From positions 1,860,001-1,924,000 of the forward strand of contig NW_026577903.1 of NCBI RefSeq assembly GCF_029407905.1: a DNA stretch of 64,000 nt. The letters are read 5' to 3'. Below are positions 49,996 to 60,491 of the stretch, piece by piece. A program made the translations under genes and the position numbers. The notes under the pieces are model-generated. The model had not been told where the DNA came from. It searched no databases and worked only from the letters and a program-made list of their open reading frames with translations. The stretch comes from Bubalus kerabau (Eukaryota; Chordata; Mammalia; Artiodactyla; Bovidae). The stretch's first letter is position 1, and each line of letters begins with the position of its first letter.

Positions 49996-52900
49996 CTCTA
50001 GCTGGCAAGGGCCTCATATTGCGATGAAGGCGGAACCACATGGTTTTTAAGACTTGAGGCTGAATTCTCGAATTACGATGGGATATTCAGACTTCCTCAT
50101 GTGTTGACCGTGGGAAGCCCAATCTTCCATTCAAATTATGAGGGAGAGATGGAGGTTGCTCTCGATCACTGTAGGGCAAAATAGACCTCATCTAGGCTTG
50201 TGTCTAGGACATAATGTTCCACTCCAGGGGCGACAGGGATCTCGGGGTTGCATTCCAAACTCACCCGGGGAGTCAGGCCTCGTCTCGAGGGAAGCAAAGG
50301 ACTCCGCTCTCCTCTCGAGTCGCACCGGGTATTTCTTGGACCCAACTGAGTGGCCTAAAGGGAGTCAATCCTCCTGTGAAGTTTGGAGAGAGGACCAGGG
50401 ATTGCTCTCCAGGTCAGGCAGGAAAAGAAGGCCCCCATCTCTCCTTGACGGGGGCATCTTGTGGTTTTTCTCGAACTGCGGCGCCACTGTGGGTTTTCTC
50501 ACGAGGTATGATGGGGTACTCAGGGAGCCTCTTGTGTGGTACTAGGGAAGTCAATTTTCCTGCTTGTGGCGAGGGGAGCGCGTCCTTGCTCTGGAGTCAT
50601 GGTAGGGGAATCGGGCATCAAGAGACGTTGAAAAAGGACTCTCCAAGTCTTTCTCGGGTTATGTCAGGAAACTCTGGGTTCCCTCGACTTGTGCCAGTGA
50701 CCTCAGGTAGCTTCTCAGGGAGCCTCTGAGAATTCAGGGATACTGTGGTGTTGGGAGGGGCCTCTCGGGACACCACTGAGTTTGGTTCAATGGAAGAGGG
50801 CCTCTACTCTAGTTGAGGTAGGAACCTCAGGGTTCCTCTCCATTTCTGACTCCGATCGCAGGGTCCCTGAAGAGTTGGGCCAGGAGGGTAAGGCCTCGTC
50901 TTGTGTGAAGGAATGCAACTTCACTTGCCTCTCGAGTTGTTCACGGGGTGACAGTCCACATTTGGAGCTGTGAGTGGAATCGGCGGGTTTTTCCAGACGA
51001 TGCATGGGGATGTCATTGTCCCTTCGTGTTGTGCCTTCATCCACAGGGTTGCCTTCGAAGAGATGTCCGGGCGTCAGGTTCTTATCTAGAGTGGACCGGG
51101 AATTCGGGATCTTTCAACATGTGGCACCAACCATGAGGCTACTTTTCGAATTTCCTCATGAGACCGGCCTCATCCGGAGGTTTGCGGGGAACGTCGGGAA
51201 CCCCTTGCAGACAAAGCATGGGAGTCGACCCTCCTGTCGCGATCAGGAGGGGTGAAGGGGCTCACAGGAAGTGGTGCCGTGAACTTTGGTGTTTCCCTCG
51301 AGTGAGACCGGTATGTCAGGGAACTTTGGGGGTCGCATGAAGGGTGCCAAGTACCGTTTTGTACTTCAGGATGGAACGTGGGACTTCTCTTGATACGCTG
51401 TAGAGGCCAAGGGCCTCATCTTGCGATGACGGGGGAGCCACGTGGTTTTTCTCGAGTTGCGGCGGGATTCTCGAGTTACGACGGGGATTTCAGGCTTCCT
51501 CTTGTGTTGGGCCAGGGAAGTCCAATCATCCATTCGAGTTGCGAGGGAGAGCTGGGGGTTGCGCTCGAGTCACTGCAGGGCAAAGGAGACCTCATCTAGG
51601 CTTGTGTCCAGGACCTAATGTTCCTCTCCAAGGGCCACAGGGATCTCAGGTTTACATTCCAGACTCACCCAGGGAGTCAGGCCTCGTGTCGAAGGGAAGC
51701 AAAGGACTCCGCTCTCCTTTCGAGTTGCGACGGGCACCTCTTGGAGCCCACTTTGTGGCCTAAAGTGAGTCAAGCCTCCTGTGGAGTTTGGACAGAGGAC
51801 TCGGGATTGCTCTCCAGGCCATGCAGGAAAAGATGGCCCTCATCTTGCGATGACGGAGGGGTCTTGTGTGTTTTCTCGAGCTGCGGCGCCAGTGTGGGGT
51901 TTCACACGAGGTACGACAGGGAGCTCAGGGAGCCTCTCATGTGGCGCCAGGGAAGTCAGGTCTCCATGTGCGTGGCTAGGGGGAGCGCGTTATTGCTCTC
52001 GAGCCATGGTAGGGGAATCTGACCTCAAGACGCGTTGAAGAAGGACTCTCGAAGTCTTTCTTCGGTTGTGGCAGGAAACCCTTATTTCCCTCGACGTTTG
52101 CCGGTGGCCTCAAGGAGCTTCTCAGAATGCCTATGAGAAGTCAGGGATACTGTGGAGATGGGAGTGGCCTCTCGGGACTCCACGGGGTTTGTTTTAATGG
52201 AAGAGGGCCTCATCTCGGGTTGAGGCAGGAACCTCAGGTTTCCTCTCCATTTCTGACTCAGATCGAAGCGTGCCTGCAGAGTTGAGATTGGATACTTAGG
52301 CCTCGTCTTGTCTGAGGAAGGGAAGTCCGCTTGCCTCTCTCGTTGTTTAAGGGGTGACAGGCCAGTTGTGGAGCTGTATGTGGATCCTGTGGGATTTTCC
52401 GGACGATGAACAGGGTTGCCAGTGCCCCCTCGTGTAGTGCCTTCATCCACAGGGTTGCCTTAGAAGAGGTGTCCGGGCATCGGGTTCTTATCAAGAGCAA
52501 GACGAGAAATCGGGGTCTTTCGGCACGTGGCACCAACACGAGGCTACGTCTCGAATTTCTTCGTGAGACTGGCCTCATCCTGAGGTGCGCCATGAAGGTC
52601 GGGAACCCCTTCTAGACAAAGCAGGGGAATCGACCTTCCTGCCGTGATCAGGAGGGGAGAAGGGGCTCAAATGAAGTGGTGCCAGGAACTTCGGTGTTCC
52701 CTTGGAGTGAGACCGGTATATTGGGGAACTTTTGGGGTCGCATCAAGGGTGCCAAGTAGCATTTCGAACTTTATGACGAAACATGGGACTTCTCTTGAGA
52801 CTCTGTAGCGGGCAAAGGCCTCATATTGTGATGAATGGGGAACCACGTGGTTTTTAAGAGTTGCGGTGGGATTCTCGAGTTACAACGGGAAATTCAGACT

Positions 52901-53601
52901 TCCTCTTGTGTTGGCCCAGTGAAGACCAATCTTCCATTCGAATTGCGAGGGAGAGATGGGTGTTGCTCTCGAGTCACTGTAGGGCAAAATAGACCTCATC
53001 TAGGCTTTTGTCCAGGACATAATGTTCCTCTCCAGGGGCAACAGGGATCTCGGGGTTGCATTCCAGACTCACCCAAGGTAAGGCCTCATCTCGAGGGGAA
53101 ACAAAGTACTCTGCTGTCCTCTCAAGTCGCGACAGGTATCTCTTGGAGCCCATTGAGTGGCCTAAAGGGAGTAAAGCCTCCTGTGAAGTTTGGAGAAAGG
53201 ACCAGGGATTGCTCTCCAGGTCAGGCAGGAAAAGATGTCCCCAATCTCGCGATGACGGTGGCGTCTCGTGGGTTTTCCCGAGCTGTGGCGCCAGTGTGGG
53301 GTTTCTCACGAGGTATGACGGGGAGCTCAGGGAGCCTCTCATGTGGCGCCAGGGAAGTCAGGTGTCCATGCGCATGGCGAGGGGGAGCGTGTCATTGCTC
53401 TCGAGTCATGGTAGGGGAATCCGGCCTCAAGACGCGTTGAAGACGGACTCTTGAGGTCTTTCTCGGGTTGCGGCAGGATACCCTGTGTTCCCTCGACTTG
53501 TGCCGGTGAACTCAGGGAGTTGCTCAGGGTGCCTCTGAGAAGACACTGATACTGTGGTGTTGGGAGGGGCCTCTCGGGACTCCACTGCGTTTGGTGCAAT
53601 G

Positions 53602-53607
53602 GAAGAT
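53602..53607. repeat. ERV target-site duplication, 5' copy
   Basis: GAAGAT, paired with GAAGAG at 60492-60497 (5 of 6 identical). The satellite consensus at this place is GAAGAG. Six bases is usual for betaretrovirus-type integrases. Confidence 0.75.
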
Positions 53608-54910
53608 TGCCGGGAGCCAGCGAGAGACATTCCACTCGTGACAAATGTCATGAGGAAAGAGTCTCGGCATACGCAAAGGCGGGATCGAGCCTCCGGGAGT
53701 TCCCCCGTATATTCTTCAGCATCTACCCCCAAAAACCAAAGTCTGCCTTCTTTATTGCTTTGTTCTCTCACCTCTGACATTACTGGGGATGTCCCCCACT
53801 ACCATCTCACTCTATCTGTCAAAGAGCTAACTTACAGCTCCAACTAATAATGTTCCTGGGCAATTAGTAGTGTTTAAATCCAAACCCCTCAGATGGTTTT
53901 CTAACTCGCCTGACAAGTTTACCCGGTCTCCTACAGCTATGCATACGATTGTGTACAGTCTCCCAGCCTCGAGACGCACGGGAAGTTTAAGATATTCAAA
54001 TAGCTTAGAGCCTCTCAGAGAGTTAGAAACTGTCAGAATAAAACTAGTAAAAGATTTCATTGATGAACCAATGCTTTTTGCCAAGTTTCCACACCCCCTG
54101 AATTGTATCCTTGAATGTGTGCTAATTAATATAGTTGGTATGTAGAAAAAATAAGTAGTGGCCTTGATGTTGGTAACTTTAGACCCTTAAGGTAATAAAT
54201 TCTTTTCTTTGTTGTAAACCCATTACACATCCTCCCTATAGGAATGCAATTTTATCTTCGAAAGATGGCGCCAAATCTTAAACAATTACTCTTAGAGAAA
54301 ATAACTCTTATTGTTGATAAGTCTTTGTCAAGAGTCATAAAATGTTAATAGGTCTTCTGGCCAGAAGATGATGTAAATCATCTATACCATTTTTATACGA
54401 TAAATCTGCAGAAAAGAAACCCTGGTTTTTGATAAGGATTAAAGACTGCTGACTTTGCATCCCCTATTATCCTCTATGTGTAACTTAGGGTATTAAAACC
54501 TGTGTTGAAAATAAAGCTACGGGTCTTGCTCGCCAACGCTTGGTCTCCCCATGTCATTATTCCCCTCAATTTTCAGATGAGTGTCCATCTGGAGCGCGGA
54601 TATCCTCTGCGACCATTTATTTGCCTGGGCTTCGAAGACCCACTCGATAAGGTGTCTAAGGTGGGGCACCTTCCTCTATTCTAGAGGGCACTTGCAGCCT
54701 CCGTGGTCAGAGCTAACCTGGTGTCACGGGTTATATTGATTTTCCGCGTAAACCAAGCTACTCAGCTGCTTTTCTCCACTGAATTTTCCTACTGAGCTAT
54801 CCTCATTCTATTACTCTTTATATCTTTGATGAATAAATAAATATATAAATAGGTCGCCTACTCCATCTTCCCTTCGAATACCCTGGATCAGCTGAGGCTG
54901 GACCTCTGCA
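53608..54910 (+). repeat. ERV 5' LTR, 1,303 bp
   Basis: Starts TGCCGGGAG at the TSD and ends CTCTGCA two bases before the primer-binding site. In the stretches compared it differs from the 3' LTR at roughly 5-9 % of positions, so the insertion is old relative to the 58.8 kb duplication (about 1 %). The TATA motif is altered (TATTAAAA, 54491-54498), AATAAA follows at 54510-54515, and there is an extra TATA/AAATA-rich stretch near 54830-54855. Confidence 0.88.
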
Positions 54911-54912
54911 GG

Positions 54913-54930
54913 TGGCGCCCGAGACAGGCA
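54913..54930 (+). promoter_or_regulatory. Retroviral primer-binding site, tRNA-Lys type
   Basis: TGGCGCCCGAGACAGGCA, two bases after the 5' LTR end. It begins with the TGGCGCCCGA shared with lysine-tRNA primed retroviruses; after one extra G the match continues through ACAGG. Family knowledge: minus-strand synthesis starts from a tRNA annealed here. Confidence 0.75.
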
Positions 54931-55154
54931 TTTCAAAGGTAAATCCCCAACCCCATTCCCCCAGTGTTCAGTTTTGGGGACAGATAGGATCCCACTTAGG
55001 GGGCTGCAGATCCCCCTGTAGAATAGACAGGGCGAGAGGAGTGGGAAGTGTTGAAGAGTTAGAGAGAAAAAACGGTTTCTAAAAAGGCTGACAAAAAAGG
55101 CCTAATCTTTAGATAGCTAAAAGCAAAATCTTTTACTATCCTTAAGTTTCTGAC

Positions 55155-55721
55155 ATGGGCAACACTGAATCAAATGAAAGACAGCTCTTTATAGGAGTAA
55201 TTTTACAGTTATTAAGTAAAAGAAGAATCAAGGTTAAAAAATCTTCCATTCAATCATTTTGTACATTTGTACAAGACCACTGCCCTTGGTTTCTACAACA
55301 AGGCACTGTTAACCTCGATATCTTGAAAAAACTAGGAAAACAGCTAAGAGCTTATTGTGCTCAGCAAGGTTTGGAAAAAATCCCTACTTACACCTTTCCT
55401 CTGTGGAATATGACTAGAGATGTTTTAGATCCAGCTCATGAATTTGAAAAGGTACCTGTTAAAGAGGAAAGTAAAGTTGGAAAAGTACCTGTTAAACAAA
55501 AAAGCAAATCTGAAAAGGTACCTGTTATAAAGAAAAGTGAAAATGAAGAGGCTATACCTAGCTATCGACAGCTAAATGAATGGCTGGTCGCTATGACTGC
55601 CAATGAGCATGTAAAAGATAGGGATGAAAAGAAAGATCAGCTCTCCCCTCAATATGAAAAAGGTTTAGAGGAAACAGCAGCTCGATGCCATTCTGATGAG
55701 GATTTTTTTTTTTTAAGCTAA
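55155..55721 (+). pseudogene. gag: ERV gag, matrix-region fragment (188 codons)
   Basis: N-terminal Gag, the matrix domain that targets virions to the membrane. The start ATG at 55155 gives MGNTES, with Gly2 for N-myristoylation. A betaretroviral matrix fold is suggested by the aromatic/Cys block DHCPWFLQQGTVNLD and the following LGKQLR helix and LWNMTRDVL (residues about 40-92). Residues 99-131 are three 11-residue repeats beginning KVPV. The frame ends at 55721 just after an expanded T run (FFF), which probably frameshifts into the rest of gag. About 240 bp of leader separate it from the primer-binding site. No intact Gag follows, so this is a remnant. Confidence 0.8.
55449..55547 (+). repeat. 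Three 33-bp tandem repeats within gag
   Basis: Encodes three consecutive 11-residue units: KVPVKEESKVG, KVPVKQKSKSE, KVPVIKKSENE. Lysine/glutamate rich and probably unstructured linker after the matrix domain. Confidence 0.85.
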
Positions 55722-56600
55722 AGATGCTCCTAAAAGTTTAAGAAAACATCCCTAATCAGACCATCCGCTCCTAGGAGGTTGAGGGAAATATCCCCGATCA
55801 GACAGTTCGTAAGATTTAGTTACCAAACAGTTAAAGGATCTCCGGAACAGAAGAGGAAAACTTCGGGACGCTCCCATCCCCCTATGCCTCCTCCTCCATG
55901 TCGGGGTAAAGGGCCACCGCTAGGAGTTTCCCGGAGAAGGATTTTCTCTAGTCCCAAGGATGAACTTGATCCTCACCTTGAGGCTTCTTTTCTAGTCCCC
56001 TCTGCAGTTTAGCCAGGGTAAAGAGGTTACAAAATAAATAAAAATATTCTCTAAAATTAAAAAAAAAATTAAAAATGGATTTCTCTGCATCTAAGAATAG
56101 ACAAATATTTATTGACTGTGGAATATGATTAGAAATGTCCTGGACCTCCGTCACGAGGCTGTTAAATAGCCTATGGGGGAGGCTATAGAGGTGGATGGTG
56201 GTGAGTCTCCATTTACTGCACAGATCATATTTTCTGCCATTGAAGAAAAAAAAAAAAAGGAGGGAGAAAGTGGTCTACCTCCCGAGGAAGGAGAGGGCTT
56301 ACAGGACGCTGCGGCCGAGAGCCCTGGCGAGCTCCCTCCCCCTCTGCGCAAACCTTTAAAAAACTTATCCACCACTTTCTGATTTAAGGCGACTGCCACC
56401 GCCTTCGATTGTGCCTCCCAGGACCCAGGAGTTCCCCACTTTGCCCCCAAAGCCTCCCAAAGTGTTGCCTAAGACTGAGGAAGATAAAAAGTTTTTTAAA
56501 CAAAGGAGCTTTTAGTACACAATATGCAGAGTGTGCTCCTTGGAGAAAACTCCCTCAGGGGGGTCTCACCCAGGCTAGGAGAAAAGCGAAAAGGCAAGGA
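55722..56600 (+). pseudogene. Degraded gag remainder (proline/glutamate-rich segments)
   Basis: Short open stretches in shifting frames, without capsid or zinc-knuckle motifs that I can recognise. One (55779-56012) contains HPPMPPPPCRGKGPP. Another (56173-56382) contains an A10-12 run coding lysines and a GELPPPLRKP proline-rich end. They may be remains of the Gag region between matrix and capsid. Small poly-A/T tracts (56060-56075, 56247-56260) mark probable frameshift points. Confidence 0.5.
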
Positions 56601-57052
56601 GATTTAATAACAATATTAACCCCTGATGTGCCGCTTACTCCAATTCCAACCGGAGTGGCTGGCCCCCTATCTGAGGACATTGTAAGATTTGTCCTGGGGC
56701 GTAGCTCGCTTTCTTTTAAAAAAAATTAAATAAAAAAAAAAGAAAGAAAAGAAATTTCGCTGGTGCATGGTGTAGTAGATTCTGATGATATTGAGAAATT
56801 AAAGTCTTGATCTCACTGCCTATCAAAACTGTACAAATTAATAAAGGTCAAAGAGTAACACAGCTTTTACTTTTACCTTACTATCAGACAAGGAAAAACT
56901 TGACTTCTCAATCTAAGAGCCACAAAACATTTGGATCTAGTGATCTAGCCTTTTGGGTGCAGGAAATTACAGTTCCAAGGCCTTTAAAAGATCTTTTAAT
57001 TCAAGAGAATAAAACGCCAGGGCTATTAGACACAGGAACAGACGTCTCTTAA
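56600..57052 (+). pseudogene. pro: ERV pro region: dUTPase fragment and truncated protease
   Basis: dUTPase hydrolyses dUTP to keep uracil out of viral DNA; in betaretroviruses it lies in pro, upstream of protease. Seen: PTGVAGPLSEDIVRFVLGRS (from about 56646) resembles the trimeric dUTPase core motifs; the frame then breaks at an A-rich run (56718-56752). VDSDDIEKLKS (about 56768-56803) and INKGQRVTQLLLLP (within 56807-56905) look like later dUTPase motifs. Downstream in that last frame, the retropepsin active-site signature LLDTGTDVS appears and is followed at once by a stop (57050-57052). The rest of protease is missing. Not functional. Confidence 0.75.
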
Positions 57053-57860
57053 CATTGCTGGGAAAGACTGGCCCAGCTCCTGGCCAACACATAATACTGA
57101 AAATGAGTTGGTGGGATTAGAGAAAGTGGTATGTGGGGTGGAGATGCTGTACAGGTGGTACATTTAACAATACTTTATATATTGTTATAAATACATAATA
57201 TAAATGTATTTGCCTAATTACAGTTTGCCTAATTAGGTATGGGTATAAATAAAATATAATAAAGGTATACCTAATTCTATTTATAGATCTGTACTTAATT
57301 AATTTGTATATAAATTAATATGTATACTATATACACACACACATATATATACTGTATAATTAAATATATATGGCAGTAATATAATGTGTGTGTGGCTGAT
57401 ATTAATTGGTATGGATTGATGTGCTGTGATGATATATGTTCTATATACTGTATAATTATAAATGTGTGACATGTATTATTACAGTATATTGGTTTGTGTT
57501 GGTTGGTATTAGCTGTGTATGTGTTGTATTGTTGTAATATATATTAATTAATATATTGATTATAAAGATTAATTCAAGTATATTGATTTATATATATTAT
57601 ATGTCAATAACTTTATACTTGTTGCCATATATAAATACATATATAAATGCATTTTGCATTTATGTATATCTGTATACCTGTATACCAAAATGAGATAAGG
57701 AGGTTATACATTTATTACTTAAATTTATACAGAGACCTAAACTAAACATTAGACCTAAATTAACATATCCATAGGGAAACAGCTAGACAAATAGTGAAAT
57801 TATGTTCCAATTGTAATTAATCACTTAAACGTAAACACACAGGGGCAGACTACAATGATG
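57053..57860. other. AT-rich, TA/TG microsatellite-like stretch replacing most of pol
   Basis: No coding signal. About 57160-57700 is dominated by TATA, TGTG and ATATAT runs (including a short ACACAC tract near 57335). Where protease end, reverse transcriptase, RNase H and most of integrase would lie, none is recognisable. Either a deletion later filled by AT-rich sequence, or a foreign insertion; no flanking direct repeat was found by eye. Confidence 0.7.
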
Positions 57861-57929
57861 AGACACTAGATGCCTGAATTACAGGCTACGACTCGGCCCC
57901 TGGTCAAGTAAAAAGGCCTCCTTACGGGA

Positions 57930-58046
57930 GAGTGAAAAAGGCCAGATGTGTTGCTAACTTGTGGGAGAGGGTATGCTTGTATATTTCTACAGAATGCAGA
58001 TTCTCCGGTTTGGATCTCAGACAAATTCGTCATGTCACATTCCCCA
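57930..58046 (+). pseudogene. pol: ERV integrase C-terminal fragment
   Basis: In one frame the stretch encodes CGRGYACIFLQNADSPVWIS (from about 57960), resembling the C-terminal DNA-binding end of betaretroviral integrase, where a GRGYA... block precedes a conserved VW(I/V)P segment. The frame then runs into the GC-rich host-like segment. The preceding integrase zinc-binding and DD35E catalytic parts are absent. Assignment rests on this short block and its position before env. Confidence 0.55.
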
Positions 58047-58049
58047 AAG

Positions 58050-58412
58050 ACCAGGTTCGCAGCGCTCGCACTCGCTCGCTCCCCCTCCCCCAGCCAGCTC
58101 TCGCCTCCGCGCCACCAGCAGCGCCTCGCACCCACCTCTCTGCACCCCGTGACCTAGAGCAAAGAAGTCTGTGCAGCGAGTGAGGGCCAGAGAGGAAAGC
58201 GCGCCCGCGGGGTGCCGTCCAGACCAGCGTGGCCCCACCGGCGAGAGGGGACCGCCCTGAGCACAAGCGGTGGCGGCTAGCCCTAAACCACGAACCCTGC
58301 CCCTCCGCCCACCATAGGCGCCTTGGCCCACAGCCTGCCGCTCGCGTTCTGCCTCCTGATGCTGGGGACACTGCTCCCCCGGGCTGACGCCTACAGCTGC
58401 TCCCTGGTTCAT
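58050..58412 (+). pseudogene. TIMP2: Captured host sequence: TIMP2-like 5' leader and signal peptide
   Basis: A GC/CpG-rich segment unlike the AT-rich ERV around it. From 58314 to 58412 one frame encodes SLPLAFCLLMLGTLLPRADA followed by YSCSLVH. That closely matches the signal peptide and first mature residues of TIMP2, a secreted inhibitor of matrix metalloproteinases. Differences seen: the start codon is ATA (58314-58316) and the first mature residue is Tyr, where TIMPs have the Cys whose amine and carbonyl chelate the enzyme zinc. The match stops at 58412 and a TAA follows at 58419-58421. Bases 58050-58313 resemble a GC-rich mRNA leader but I cannot confirm they are TIMP2 leader. It lies between integrase and env TM, where the env leader and surface subunit would be. 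A dead fragment, probably transduced from host mRNA or DNA. Confidence 0.72.
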
Positions 58413-59231
58413 CTTGTTTAAACCCTCAATATAATGTTTGCTCCTTTGTAATGCTACAACATCCACCTTATCTTATGATGTAACCACTTATTGAATTATG
58501 GTCTTGCTGTATTACAACAACTACAGGATTTAATGCAAACACGACGTTTTCTGGGCTTAATTATCTTAGGAACAGCAGCTTTGATAAGTGCAATCACTTC
58601 TGTTACTGTGGCAGCAATACCATTGACTCAACAAGTACATACTGCTCAATATGTTGATTCTATGTCCAAAAATGTTTCTTTAACATTGGCAACACAGGAA
58701 GCTATAGAGAGAAAATTAGAAATGAGGGTAGACGCCCTAGAGGAAGCAGTAATACATATTGGGACTGAATTGCAGGCTTTAAAGGTGAAAATGGCATTGT
58801 CTTGTCATGCTGACTATCGGTGGATATGTGTAACACCCCTGAAAGTAAATGAGACAGATTTTGAATGGGAAAAGATTAAAAACCATATTTCAGGTATCTG
58901 GAACAGCTCTGACATTGGTTGAGACGTAGGGAAACTTCACTATCAAATAGCAACCATGGAGCACTCCCGATTAGATTTTACTGCTGCTGGAACAGCAAAT
59001 GATTTCTTCCATACTTTCCCTAACTACATCTCAGGAAAGAATATTCTGTCTAATGTCTTTAGCTATGCTGCGGTGGCTGCTTTAATTCTGCTTCTCATAA
59101 TCATTCTTCCTTGTATTGTCAGGATTCTTCGGCAGAGTATTCAGAGGCTCGCGACTGAGCTACATCTGGCTGTTTTAAGAAATAAAAAACGGGGAGATGC
59201 CGGGAGCCGGCGAGAGACATTCCACTCGTGA
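58413..59231 (+). pseudogene. env: ERV env, transmembrane subunit with a few surface-subunit residues
   Basis: Env TM mediates membrane fusion in an intact retrovirus. Here the frame runs from an in-frame TGA (58476-58478) with no ATG near its start. Seen: a basic TRR remnant of the cleavage site, a fusion-peptide-like hydrophobic run (FLGLIILGTAALISAITSV), a heptad-rich helix, a CX7C disulfide pair and a NET glycosylation motif. An in-frame TGA at 58920-58922 follows, then the same frame continues from ATG 58956 through a 20-residue anchor and basic tail to 59231. The TIMP2-like frame upstream is in the same phase but separated by two stops. The surface subunit is essentially missing. Identical lesions occur in the copy at the window start. 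Confidence 0.85.
59184..59197 (+). promoter_or_regulatory. Polypurine tract, downstream ERV
   Basis: AAAAAACGGGGAGA directly 5' of the 3' LTR TG start. Primes plus-strand DNA in retroviruses (family knowledge). Confidence 0.7.
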
Positions 59232-60491
59232 CAAAGGTCATGAGGAAGGAGGCTGGGCATACAAAAAGGCGGGATCGAGCCTCGGGAGTCCTCCCGGATA
59301 TTCTTGAGCATCTACCCCCCAAAACCAGAGTCTGCCTACTTTATTGCTTTGTGCTCTCACCTCTGACTTTCCTGGGGGCTGTCCCCCACCACCATCTCAC
59401 TCTCTCTGTCAAAGAGCTAACTTACAGCTCCAATTAATAAAGTTCCTGGGCAATTAGGAGTGTTTAAATCCAAACACGTCAGATGGCTCTCTAACTCGCC
59501 TGACAAGTTTACCCGGTCTCCTACAGCAATGCATACAATTGTTTACAGTCTCCGAGCCTCGAGAGGCACGGGAAGCTTAAGATATTCAAATAGCTTAGAG
59601 CCTCTCAGAGAGTTAGAAACTGTCAGAATAAAACTAGTAAAAGATTTCATTGATGAACCAATGCTTGTTGCCAAGTTTCCACATCCCCTGAATTGTATCC
59701 TTGAATGTGTATTAATTAATATAGTTGGTATGTAGAAGAAATAAGTAGTGGCCTTGGTGTTACTAACTTTAGATCCTTAAGGTAATAAATTATTTCCTTT
59801 GTTGTAAGCCCATTACACATCTGCCCTATAGGAATGCAATTTTATCTTCGAAAGATGGGGCCAAACCTTAAAATAATTACTCTTAGAGAAAATAAGTCTT
59901 ACGGTTGATAAGTCTTTGTCAAGAGTCATAAAATGTTAATAGGTCTTCTGGCTAGAAGATGATGTAAATCACCTAAACCATTTGTATACGATACATTTGC
60001 AGGACAGAAACTCTGGTTTTTGATAAGGATCAAAGGCTGCTCTCTTTGCATCCCCATTATCCTCTATGTGTAACTTAGGGTATAAAAACCCCTGTTGAAA
60101 ATAAAGCTATGGGCCTTGATTGCCAACTCTTAGTCTCCTAATGTCATTTTTCCCCTCAATTTTCAGATGAGTGTCCATCTGGAGCGCGGATATCCTCTGC
60201 GACCATTTATTTGCCTGGGCTTCGAAGACCACTTGAGAAGGTGTCTAAGGTGGGGCACTTTTCGCTATTCGAGAGGGAGCCTGCGGCCTCCGTGGTCAGA
60301 GCTAACCTGGTGTCACGGGTTATACTGATTTTCTGCATAAACCAAGCTACTCAGCTTCTTTTCTCCACTAAATTTTCCTACTGAGCTATCCTCATTCTAT
60401 TACTCTTTATATCTTCGATAAATAAATCAATAGGTCGCCTACTCTGTCTCCCCTTCGAAAACCCTGGACCAGCCAAGGCTGGACCTTGTCA
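59198..60491 (+). repeat. ERV 3' LTR, 1,294 bp
   Basis: TGCCGGGAG to TTGTCA, followed by the TSD GAAGAG. TATA box at 60081-60087 and AATAAA at 60100-60105. Matches 433-1726 with about 1 % differences. A 91-codon U3 frame (59460-59735) is kept in all three LTRs, but the substitutions do not suggest coding constraint. Confidence 0.9.

Larger units (their letters stand above)
43075..53607 (+). repeat. Diverged satellite I-like monomers up to the ERV insertion (about 7.5 units)
   Basis: Anchors near 43733, 45150, 46552, 47953, 49355, 50872 and 52279. Spacing is about 1,401-1,417 bp except 1,517 between 49355 and 50872, which contains an internal partial duplication. The array is cut by the ERV at 53607/53608 and resumes at 60492 in phase: removing the ERV and one TSD leaves a spacing of about 1,402 bp to the next anchor at 60571. 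Confidence 0.88.
53608..60491 (+). mobile_element. Class II (betaretrovirus-like) ERV, internally deleted, 6,884 bp
   Basis: A provirus with both LTRs, primer-binding site, polypurine tract and a 6-bp TSD, inserted in a satellite monomer. The internal 4.29 kb holds gag matrix, a degraded gag remainder, dUTPase and protease fragments, an AT-rich stretch, the integrase C-terminus, a captured TIMP2-like host segment and env TM. Capsid, nucleocapsid, nearly all reverse transcriptase/RNase H and the env surface subunit are absent or unrecognisable. dUTPase preceding protease, the CX7C TM and the long U3 all point to class II. It cannot be functional. The copy ending at 1726 is its macro-repeat counterpart. 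Confidence 0.9.

Noticed and set aside
12315..53607. CENP-B box
   Set aside because: Scanning by eye for the TTCG....A..CGGG pattern gave only partial matches (for example around CTTCGAAGAGGTGTCCGGGC, which lacks the required A). Not reported as a feature; a motif scan would settle it.
54502..54684. 60-codon ORF at the end of the 5' LTR
   Set aside because: Lies in the LTR R/U5 region, is not open in the 3' LTRs, and has no similarity that I recognise.
57160..57700. Origin or scaffold-attachment region in the AT-rich block
   Set aside because: AT-richness alone is not evidence; it is listed only as an AT-rich stretch.
58030..58466. Minus-strand ORFs of 113 and 143 codons over the GC-rich block
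   Set aside because: Shadows of the TIMP2-like GC-rich segment; no recognisable protein, and they cross into ERV sequence.
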